The notes below the pieces were generated by a model. The model searched no databases. It was not told where the DNA came from and saw nothing but the letters and a program-made list of their open reading frames with translations. This document shows, in pieces, positions 34,241 to 41,168 of a DNA stretch of 64,000 bases. How positions within the stretch are numbered: position 1 is the first letter of the stretch; the number at the start of each line of letters is the position of its first letter. The position numbers and the translations under genes are program-made. The stretch comes from JBCBKL01 sp038521825 (GTDB lineage: Bacteria; Pseudomonadota; Alphaproteobacteria; Rhodobacterales; Rhodobacteraceae), in the NCBI GenBank assembly GCA_038521825.1, contig JBCBKL010000005.1:62001-126000 (forward strand), read 5' to 3'.

Positions 34241-35004
34241 GCTTTGTCACCGCAGAGGGCATCTTTCAGTCCTATGGTCAGCGCCCGATCCTTGAACGCG
34301 TGAATGTCAGCGTCGAGGAGGGTGAGTTCATTTCGATCGTGGGCGCGTCAGGTTGTGGCAAATCCACCTTTCTGCGGCTCTTGCTGGCACAGGAAACCCC
34401 GACCCGGGGCGAGATACGGATCGACGGCGCGGACCCGGCACGAGAGCCCGGGTTGGATCGCGGGGTTGTTTTCCAGAGGTACTCCGTTTTTCCGCACATG
34501 ACGGTGGTCGAGAACGTCGTCGCCGGTGAAAGCTTTCGCCGTCCTTGGGGCCGCTTTCCTGGGCCGGAAAAGCGTGTGGCGCGTGACCGGGCGATGGAGA
34601 CATTGGTGCGATGCGGCCTCGACCACATGGCCGATGCCTTTCCCGCCGCCCTTTCCGGTGGAATGCAACAACGGCTGGCCATCGGGCAGGCGCTGGCGGC
34701 CAAGCCGCGCATCCTTTTGCTGGATGAACCGTTTGGCGCGCTTGATCCGGGCACCCGGCTTTCCATGCATGACTTCCTCATGGATCTTCGGGCCGAGACC
34801 GGCATGACCGTCTTCATGGTCACCCACGACCTTGAAGAAGGGTTCAAGCTGGGTGATCGCGTTCTGGTCTTCGACAAACCCCGCTGGGATCCCGACTACC
34901 CCGACGTGATCGGCGCGACCATCACGTACGATTTCGATGCGCGCGATGGCGGCATCCCTTTTCAGACGATTAAGGAGGAAACCCATGTTCTTGCCCCCAC
35001 CTGA
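34237..35004 (+). CDS. ABC transporter ATPase of probable guanidine importer
   Basis: 255 residues from MSFVTAEGIFQSYGQRPILE; this ATG overlaps the permease stop and follows GGAGGCGGG, so longer frames are rejected. Walker A GASGCGKST, Q-loop VFQRYSVFPHM, signature LSGGMQQR, Walker B LLLDEPFGALDP, switch His VTHDLEEG. A tail after about residue 215 (FDKPRWDPDYPDVIGATITYDF) is typical of the ATPases in urea-carboxylase/guanidine clusters. The gene overlaps the hydrolase start by 20 bases. Confidence 0.88.
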   Translation: MSFVTAEGIFQSYGQRPILERVNVSVEEGEFISIVGASGCGKSTFLRLLLAQETPTRGEIRIDGADPAREPGLDRGVVFQRYSVFPHMTVVENVVAGESFRRPWGRFPGPEKRVARDRAMETLVRCGLDHMADAFPAALSGGMQQRLAIGQALAAKPRILLLDEPFGALDPGTRLSMHDFLMDLRAETGMTVFMVTHDLEEGFKLGDRVLVFDKPRWDPDYPDVIGATITYDFDARDGGIPFQTIKEETHVLAPT

Positions 35005-36229
35005 CCGCAGCCGGTCGCATCATCCTCGGGATCGCGGCGCGCCTGACCGGAGGGACCACCACCCCGACCTGACCAAGCTGCGGGGGTGGAAGTCGATGAA
35101 GGCCGAGGCCGACCTTCCGGAGGGCCGCTGGGATGAGGAACGTCGCTGGGCGCTGCGCATGGGCCTGACGGGGGCAGACAGTATCGAGGACAAGTCGATC
35201 CCGACCTTCGCCCGGGGCGAACTGCCCCATTACGCGGGCATCAACACCTTTCTCAAAGCCCCCTACGCCGAAGATGTCACCGAGGTGAAAGACTATGACG
35301 CCACTATTCTTGGCATCCCGTTTGACGGGGGGACAACCTACCGTCCCGGTACCCGCTTTGGACCTCAGGGCGTGCGCAAGATCTCTGCGCTCTATACGCC
35401 TTACAATTACGAAATGGGTGTCGACCTGCGCGAGCAGATGACGCTGTGCGATGCGGGTGACGTCTTTACCATCCCGGCCAACATCGAAAAGAGCTTTGAC
35501 CAGATCAGCCGCGCCGTGAGCCACGTGTTTAGCTCCGGCTCACTGCCGATCATGATCGGTGGTGATCACTCCATCGGCTTTCCTTGCGTGCGGGGCATCG
35601 CGGAATGTACGTCAAAGAAGATTGGGATCGTCCATTTTGACCGGCACGCCGACATCCAGGAAAAGGATTTGGATGAGCGTATGCACACAACACCATGGTT
35701 TCACTCGACAAACCTGCCAAACGTGCCCGCCAAGAACCTTGTTCAGGTGGGTATCGGCGGCTGGCAGGTCCCGCGTGAGGCGGTCAAGGTCGCGCGCGAG
35801 CGCGAGACCAATATCATCACGATGAGCGACATGGAGCAGATGGGTATCGACAAGACCGCTGAGATGGCGCTGGAGATGGCGTGGGACGGGGTCGATATGG
35901 TCTATATGTCCTTTGATATCGACAGCATCGATTGCGGCTTTGTCCCCGGAACGGGATGGCCCGAACCCGGCGGGTTCCTCCCGCGCGAGGCGCTGGCATT
36001 GGCTTCCAAGGTTGCAGCTGAGGGGATCTGCGGGATGGAACTGGTCGAGGTCTCGCCGCCTTATGACACCTCTGACATCACCGCCCTTATGGGCACGCGC
36101 GTGATCGTGGATGTGCTGGGTAGTCTCGTCGCGTCAGGCAAGCTGGGCAAGCATAAGGCCCATATCGACAAGCCTGTCACCATCCCCCACGGCGAATTCG
36201 AGGGGCGGAGGTGGTCCAATGCCACATGA
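34985..36229 (+). CDS. Agmatinase-family hydrolase, probable guanidine hydrolase (GdmH-like)
   Basis: 414 residues, longer than ordinary agmatinases (about 300), from the ATG at 34985 after a perfect TAAGGAGG. Ureohydrolase metal ligands are all present: His195 (GGDHSIGF), Asp219/His221/Asp223 (HFDRHADIQ) and Asp311/Asp313 (SFDIDSIDCGFVPGTGW). HFDRHAD and FVPGTGWPEPGG differ from the HFDAHTD and PGTGTPEPGG of classical agmatinases and recall the cyanobacterial nickel enzyme that splits guanidine into urea and ammonium. The riboswitch and ABC importer upstream support the guanidine role. Alternative: guanidinobutyrase or agmatinase. Confidence 0.82.
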   Translation: MFLPPPDRSRSHHPRDRGAPDRRDHHPDLTKLRGWKSMKAEADLPEGRWDEERRWALRMGLTGADSIEDKSIPTFARGELPHYAGINTFLKAPYAEDVTEVKDYDATILGIPFDGGTTYRPGTRFGPQGVRKISALYTPYNYEMGVDLREQMTLCDAGDVFTIPANIEKSFDQISRAVSHVFSSGSLPIMIGGDHSIGFPCVRGIAECTSKKIGIVHFDRHADIQEKDLDERMHTTPWFHSTNLPNVPAKNLVQVGIGGWQVPREAVKVARERETNIITMSDMEQMGIDKTAEMALEMAWDGVDMVYMSFDIDSIDCGFVPGTGWPEPGGFLPREALALASKVAAEGICGMELVEVSPPYDTSDITALMGTRVIVDVLGSLVASGKLGKHKAHIDKPVTIPHGEFEGRRWSNAT

Positions 36230-36647
36230 CATCGTGAACGGCCATATCGGCCATAACCATGACCACGATCACCTGCACAGCCATCTCAGACCCGAAGACG
36301 AGGCGGCCGAATTGCAGGTGCTGGCCGAGCAGTTCATCGATGGCTTTGTCGCCGCGCGGGACAAGATGTCGTATCTGCGCTTGGCCGGCGTTCCGCTCGA
36401 ACTTTCCGAAAAAGGGGCGCGGGCGCAGATGAAGCTGGTCGATGTGCAGCTGACAACGGAATGGCAAGTCGGCACGGCCTCACCCTCCTTCGGATCGAGG
36501 GAACTCAGTTATCTGCCATATCCGGGCGAGATGGTAACCGAACGGACCAATCTCGGATTTGTCTACGTATCGCTCGACGCCAAGGAGGTGGTGGACTTGC
36601 GGGCATTCCTGCACGCGCGTCATACGAACGGAGAAGACGGATCATGA
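36219..36647 (+). CDS. His-rich small protein, possible metal supply factor for the hydrolase
   Basis: 142 residues from MPHDIVNGHIGHNHDHDHLH; GGAGG lies 8 bases upstream and the gene overlaps the hydrolase stop by 11 bases. Eight His occur in the first 25 or so residues, a stretch typical of nickel or zinc handling proteins. The remainder is compact and mixed (VDVQLTTEWQVGTASPSFGS) with no family I recognise and no signal peptide. Cyanobacterial guanidine hydrolase needs HypA/HypB-like nickel chaperones; none is encoded here, so this protein could do that work. Function inferred only. Confidence 0.8.
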   Translation: MPHDIVNGHIGHNHDHDHLHSHLRPEDEAAELQVLAEQFIDGFVAARDKMSYLRLAGVPLELSEKGARAQMKLVDVQLTTEWQVGTASPSFGSRELSYLPYPGEMVTERTNLGFVYVSLDAKEVVDLRAFLHARHTNGEDGS

Positions 36648-36835
36648 GATATGCCTCGCTGCTGGTCGTGTTGGCGCAGCCAGCCCACGCTCATCACGAA
36701 GCGGTCGCCATATCCATTCTGCCGGGCCTGGTGGTCTGGCTCGCCCCGGTGGCCGTCGCTTTAGTGACGGCGTGGCGGCGGATGGCGCGTCGCGGCAGAT
36801 TGCAGAGAGATCAGCGATCTATGACTGAAAACTGA
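36644..36835 (+). CDS. Tiny membrane protein with exposed His pair
   Basis: 63 residues from MRYASLLVVLAQPAHAHHEA; the ATG overlaps the preceding stop (ATGA). The first 16 residues look like a signal peptide ending PAHA, after which the mature end would be HHEA. A hydrophobic stretch (ISILPGLVVWLAPVAVALVTAW) is a membrane helix, and the tail is basic. Not a family I recognise. Translational coupling to the His-rich gene suggests a shared role in metal uptake or transfer. Confidence 0.65.
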   Translation: MRYASLLVVLAQPAHAHHEAVAISILPGLVVWLAPVAVALVTAWRRMARRGRLQRDQRSMTEN

Positions 36836-36904
36836 AGTAGCAGAGGAAGTGTGGTGACGAAACTTGTGACCAGATTAGCGGAAGGTTTAGCGTCACGGCT
36901 GGCG

Positions 36905-37855
36905 TCACGTCACGCGCAATTCATCGGATGGAACGCCGTGTTGAGCCAGAAAACCAAGAACCGTCGAGCGCAGCAGAAGGCCGAAGGAGTTTCCGCCGGC
37001 CCGTCCACTATGGATTGCGATCAGTCTTCGGTTGCCGTTGGATTCCTTGAGCCAGATTGGCGCGCCGCTTAGTCCGGGTCGTGCGTTGATGCGATAGCGC
37101 AGAAGCGGTGCCCGCGCTCCACCGGCGCTCAAAGGGGGCCGCACCGCATCGATGAGGTTGAAGCCACGCCGCATCTGGCGGTTCCCTCCGGCTATCATCG
37201 GAAATCCGGCAACATTGACCTTTCGATGAGCAATCGTGTCACCAAAGAGGTTGGTGAATCTCTTGACTGAATCGCCGCTGTTCGACCCAAACCAGCCGAA
37301 TTTCTGCTTTGTGCCGGGAACACGTATCTTTCCGAGGCTCTTGAAATTCTTGCGATTGACCCGCACGAGCGCGTAGTCGAACAGCCGGGCTTTATCTCGG
37401 TTGGAGTCAAAAAGCCCTTCAGGGGTGTAGGTCTGCTTCGTCGATGAGCGCCAGACCCCGAAAGGCGCACTTGCCGGGAGAGCGCCCGCGGGAACCTGTG
37501 CCGGGACGATGTGAATTTCGGTTGGCTTGTACCGTTTGGTTCCCTTTATCGCGCGGACGTTGTGTCCGGCAGTCAGGATGTAGCGAGCAGAAATCAGCAC
37601 GCCGGTGCCGGCCAGCCACGCACCGCCAATCGGCGTTCCGACCACCGGAAAATTCAGGTCGCTGCGAGGATACTTCACGAGGATTTTGCACACCCAGCGA
37701 TATGGAACGCTGCGCGTGTTTGCAACCGGCACCAGATTGGGACTTGCTGCGGGGCCGGGCGGAGCAGCCTGATAGTCGCCGGCCCAAGGGTCCGGATCCC
37801 CGAACTCGTCAAGTTCGTCCATCTCATCCAACGCGTCATAACGATATTCAAGCAT
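36905..37855 (-). CDS. Trypsin-like serine protease with acidic N-terminal tag
   Basis: 316 residues. Residues 1-28 are acidic and aromatic (YRYDALDEMDELDEFGDPDP) and not a signal peptide. The S1 (V8-like) protease domain has His98 (ILTAGHNV), Asp160 (LFDYALVRV) and Ser263 (ARPGLSGAPIW), a full catalytic triad; SGAP replaces the usual SGGP. The oxyanion region and a C-terminal SGRAGGNSFGLLL fit V8/trypsin-like enzymes. It is divergent from a row of genes whose first two products also start with acidic, Tyr/Phe-rich segments, so a shared tag or common compartment is likely. Substrates unknown; the neighbouring Lys/Arg-rich proteins are good candidates. Confidence 0.87.
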   Translation of the reverse strand: MLEYRYDALDEMDELDEFGDPDPWAGDYQAAPPGPAASPNLVPVANTRSVPYRWVCKILVKYPRSDLNFPVVGTPIGGAWLAGTGVLISARYILTAGHNVRAIKGTKRYKPTEIHIVPAQVPAGALPASAPFGVWRSSTKQTYTPEGLFDSNRDKARLFDYALVRVNRKNFKSLGKIRVPGTKQKFGWFGSNSGDSVKRFTNLFGDTIAHRKVNVAGFPMIAGGNRQMRRGFNLIDAVRPPLSAGGARAPLLRYRINARPGLSGAPIWLKESNGNRRLIAIHSGRAGGNSFGLLLRSTVLGFLAQHGVPSDELRVT

Positions 37856-38079
37856 GGGACACCTCGGCCATTTCGTGCGGAACCGCAGCGATGCTAGCCC
37901 GACCGCCCCGGCGGCGGCTATAGCTTCAACGAGCTAGCCATCCCGACAGCCGACCCTTGGTAACCTGTTTTGGGTACCCCAGACATGGAATTGCTGACTG
38001 TCCCTCACAGGTAGACCCTGAAAGCTGACGTTCGCGCCTGCCGCGCGTCCGGTTTCAACGTCCAGCAGCGGAGGTCAGC

Positions 38080-38916
38080 ATGTTAGATGAAGAACTTGAT
38101 ATGTACTACGGCGAGGAACTGGAATTCGACGACGAATTCGAGGACGAGTACGACTACGAGGAAGACTTCGAAGACGAGTACGAAGACGAATACGACTCGT
38201 ATTACGACGAGGAAGACTTCGAAGATTTCGATTTCGAAGGTGATGAATTCTGGGGCAGTCTGAAAAAAATCGCGCGTAAGGTCGGAAGTGCGGCCAAGCG
38301 TGCAGCTAAGAAACTCGCCCCTATTGCAAAGCGTCACGCAGGTAAAATCGGTTCGGTTATCGGGGGTGCAGTGGGCGGGCCTTTGGGCGCTTCGATCGGC
38401 GGCAAGATCGGCGGATTCGTCAAGAACCTTGAAGACGAGGACGAATACGACACCGAAGACGAAATGGAAGCCGTCATGCCCATCCCGGCGCTGGACGAAG
38501 ACCTGGCCGAGGCCATGGCTGCGGCGGCGACCAAGGCAAAGCCATCGGATGCGCAAGCCTTGGGTGGGGCGATTACGATCACAATCATGTCGAAGACGCC
38601 GCTGGCCGTGAAGACTATGGCGCCCGCGCTTGCCAGTGCCAGCGGACGAGTGGCGCGGACGATGGCCTCTGACCCACGAAGCAAACAACTGATCCGCACC
38701 TTGCCAACAATCATCAAGAAGACGGCGGCGACGCTGAACCAGAAAGCCCGCAAGGGAAAGCCGGTGACCAAGGCAACTGCAGCGCGCGTGATGACCAAGC
38801 AGGCCAAGCGGACCCTGCGGTCGCAAACAAGACTGGCCCGCGCGCTTGCCAGCAATGCTGCCAAGAAACGGCGGCTGGATAAGGCGGCAATTGCCCGCGC
38901 CGAAAAGTTCTATTGA
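38080..38916 (+). CDS. Acidic-tagged protein with cationic helix and glycine zipper
   Basis: 278 residues after GGAGGTCAGC. Residues 3-57 are almost all Asp, Glu, Tyr and Phe. Residues 58-90 (WGSLKKIARKVGSAAKRAAK onward) are a cationic amphipathic helix like many antimicrobial peptides. Residues 89-113 are a glycine-zipper segment (VIGGAVGGPLGASIGGKIGG) of the kind that packs in membranes. A second acidic stretch spans 117-131, and the C-terminal third is Lys/Arg-rich and helical. There is no signal peptide and no family I recognise. The acidic head could neutralise the cationic membrane-active part until a protease cuts it; the trypsin-like protease gene is divergent 224 bases away. Confidence 0.8.
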   Translation: MLDEELDMYYGEELEFDDEFEDEYDYEEDFEDEYEDEYDSYYDEEDFEDFDFEGDEFWGSLKKIARKVGSAAKRAAKKLAPIAKRHAGKIGSVIGGAVGGPLGASIGGKIGGFVKNLEDEDEYDTEDEMEAVMPIPALDEDLAEAMAAAATKAKPSDAQALGGAITITIMSKTPLAVKTMAPALASASGRVARTMASDPRSKQLIRTLPTIIKKTAATLNQKARKGKPVTKATAARVMTKQAKRTLRSQTRLARALASNAAKKRRLDKAAIARAEKFY

Positions 38917-38923
38917 GCATGAT

Positions 38924-38953
38924 GCTGCCGGGAGGCTGCTGGCCTCTGGCAGC
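38924..38953 (+). other. Hairpin between the two acidic-protein genes
   Basis: GCTGCC (38924-38929) pairs with GGCAGC (38948-38953), and GAGG (38932-38935) with CCTC (38943-38946), with small bulges. ATTTCTCT follows. It starts 8 bases after the upstream stop and may partly end the transcript or stabilise it, setting different levels for the two products. Confidence 0.45.
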
Positions 38954-39014
38954 CATTTCTCTGACCACCGCATTTCTGGTGTGGCCAGACGCCTAGTTCA
39001 GGAGCCCGAGGACA

Positions 39015-39857
39015 ATGCCCGACGAATTTTACGAAGACCGCTATCAGGACGGCGCCGACGACCAAGACGACTCGTATGACGACGGGATGAGCGATCCTGC
39101 CTTTGAAGACGAGGCCGATTTCAGCAGCGCTTCCGGTCGACGCGAGAAAACCCGCCGGGCGGCGCTGCGAAAGAACAACCGTACCATCGTTGCCGGCGCT
39201 CGGCGGGCAATGGAGCGCGATATGCGCCGCGCTGCGAAGACAACCGCACGGCGAGACGCAAAGCGGCTGTGGGACCGACGGATCCAGCCGCTGATCATCG
39301 GGCACTGGGAGTCTAAGTTCGGCACTGCCATTTCCACAGCGCTTTTGGCCGCAATGACGTCGGCCTACTTTGACCGTTTCAACCAGCTTGTCACCGAGAA
39401 TATCGCCGGCGCCACGTCCTCCGGCGATCTGGTCAAGATACCGGCCAAGTCTGCGCTTGCTGCCGCGCTGGCAGCTCCGATTGGACGCAAGCGAGGGTAC
39501 ACGCATGCCCAGGCTGCGGAGTTGGGCAAGCAAATCTATCAGAAACTGTCGGTCGCAGAGAAGTTCATAGATTTGATTATCAAATCCAGCGGTTCCAGCG
39601 AAGATGACGATGAATATCTCGACTTCTTCGATGACGATGAGGCGTTTTACGAGGACGATGACGCCGCATTCCTCGAAGACGGGTACAACGATGACGACTT
39701 TGACGAAGACGGCGAGTACGAATTGGACTTCATGCAGTCTTCAGGACGCCGTCGCCGACGTGGGCGATCGTCGTCGCGCCGTGAATGTGCCAAGGCATTG
39801 CGTCAAGCGGCACGGTATCTGCTGCGCGTTGAACGCCGTCTGAGCGCCGGGTCATGA
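39015..39857 (+). CDS. Protein of alternating acidic and basic blocks
   Basis: 280 residues after GAGGACA. Blocks are acidic 2-36 (with Tyr/Phe), strongly basic 42-90 (REKTRRAALRKNNR, ARRAMERDMRRAAK), mixed/hydrophobic 91-190 (FGTAISTALLAAMTSAYF), acidic 196-239 (EDDDEYLDFFDDDE) and basic 244-275 (GRRRRRGRSSSRR). Such charge blocks suggest a disordered, self-associating or nucleic-acid-binding protein. It has the same overall plan as its upstream neighbour (acidic head, basic body), without clear sequence identity. No family recognised. The stop overlaps the metallopeptidase-like start by four bases. Confidence 0.78.
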   Translation: MPDEFYEDRYQDGADDQDDSYDDGMSDPAFEDEADFSSASGRREKTRRAALRKNNRTIVAGARRAMERDMRRAAKTTARRDAKRLWDRRIQPLIIGHWESKFGTAISTALLAAMTSAYFDRFNQLVTENIAGATSSGDLVKIPAKSALAAALAAPIGRKRGYTHAQAAELGKQIYQKLSVAEKFIDLIIKSSGSSEDDDEYLDFFDDDEAFYEDDDAAFLEDGYNDDDFDEDGEYELDFMQSSGRRRRRGRSSSRRECAKALRQAARYLLRVERRLSAGS

Positions 39858-41167
39858 ACGCGATGGCCAAACCGATGGCGCGCGCGACGCCGATCAATGT
39901 GCGCACCTCAACGGTGGCCTATTCACCGGCTTGGTTCGTTCGTCGGCAGATCGCCAATGCAGAGCGCTACCTGGCTGGGCTTGCACCCTTTCGCGAGGAC
40001 GAGTTCGGATCGTCCGCCCATGCGCCCAGCCCGGCGCACATCCGGGCCGCAAACCGTCTCGTGGGCGAGGTGCGCGCCCGGCTTCAGCACGATATCGGCC
40101 AGATGCGCCAGATCGGTGAGGGTTTGGCGCAGCGGTCTGAGCCGGGACAGTTCGGTACACTGCTTCGACTGAAGGACAAGATTTACGCGCAAACGAAGGA
40201 AGCCGAGCGTCTGATGGCGTTCTACCGGGGAATTTTCGACCAGCGCCACGGACGATACGGGCCGTTCCTGCACCCGCTCGATCGGATCGGGCGCGACTGC
40301 TACCAGGCGGTTTGGAGCGGGTTGGGCAAAGCCCGCAGCATTCCCGCACCCGCACCGTTCGCGTATATCGAGGACGGGAGCGGCCCGGCCACGTACCGGC
40401 GCGGCGTGCGGTTGTCGACGCTCGGCAAACGTCCCAATCCCTTTCCGTTGATCAAGGTTCCGCAGCATCGGGTGCAGAACCCGTGGACCCTTGGCGCTGT
40501 GCCGCACGAGGTGGCGCACAATCTGCAAAACGATCTGGGAATGTGGGAGGTCCTGCCCAAGCGGATCCGCGCTGCGATGAACGGCAAGATCCCGGACGAG
40601 GTGATCGATACCTGGGCGCGCTGGCACAAGGAGGCCTACGCGGATCAGGCCGGTTGTCTCCTGATCGGTCCCGCCTACGTGGAATCACTTATCGATGTGG
40701 TCGCAAAGCAACCCAAGACCACCGCACGGTTCAATCCCGACGGCGTCCATCCGACACCGTTGGTTCGGGTGCCGATCAATTGTCGCCTTCTGCGCCGGAT
40801 GGGATTTTCGCAACAGGCTGACCGGTTCGAGGCGACCTGGAGCCGGATTTATCCGCCTAGTCTAAGGCGTTCGTTGCCCGAACCCTTTGCCGAGAGTTTC
40901 GACGCGGCGTGTGACATTCTGGTTCAGGTATCCTGTTTTCAGCCAGAAACTGCCTATGGTGGGAAGGCTCTCGCTGAAGTAGTCAGATTCAGCCCCAAAG
41001 ATGCTAAGCTGGTCAGTGAAGCGGCGCGAAGACTGGTTAAGGGTGAAACGACCGGAGTCCTGCCCGAACGGCTGCTAATTTCAGCAGCGCGCGACGCCTT
41101 CCGGGCTCACCAAAACAAAGCCGCGAGTATTTCTCGCCATTTTTATCAGGCTTTGGGGAGGGGGTGA
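39854..41167 (+). CDS. HExxH metallopeptidase-like protein
   Basis: 437 residues. HExxH motif at 218-222 (GAVPHEVAHNLQND) inside a region preceded by a beta-rich stretch. About 38 residues on, WHKEAYADQAGCLLIGP offers Glu260 or Asp264 as third zinc ligand, giving a gluzincin- or aspzincin-like site. Helical N-terminal part (residues 25-130), no signal peptide. I do not recognise a named family. It overlaps the preceding gene (ATGA) and ends one base before the GTG start of the next, so the row is one operon. It could be a second protease acting on the acidic/basic proteins. Confidence 0.78.
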   Translation: MNAMAKPMARATPINVRTSTVAYSPAWFVRRQIANAERYLAGLAPFREDEFGSSAHAPSPAHIRAANRLVGEVRARLQHDIGQMRQIGEGLAQRSEPGQFGTLLRLKDKIYAQTKEAERLMAFYRGIFDQRHGRYGPFLHPLDRIGRDCYQAVWSGLGKARSIPAPAPFAYIEDGSGPATYRRGVRLSTLGKRPNPFPLIKVPQHRVQNPWTLGAVPHEVAHNLQNDLGMWEVLPKRIRAAMNGKIPDEVIDTWARWHKEAYADQAGCLLIGPAYVESLIDVVAKQPKTTARFNPDGVHPTPLVRVPINCRLLRRMGFSQQADRFEATWSRIYPPSLRRSLPEPFAESFDAACDILVQVSCFQPETAYGGKALAEVVRFSPKDAKLVSEAARRLVKGETTGVLPERLLISAARDAFRAHQNKAASISRHFYQALGRG

Positions 41168-41168
41168 C

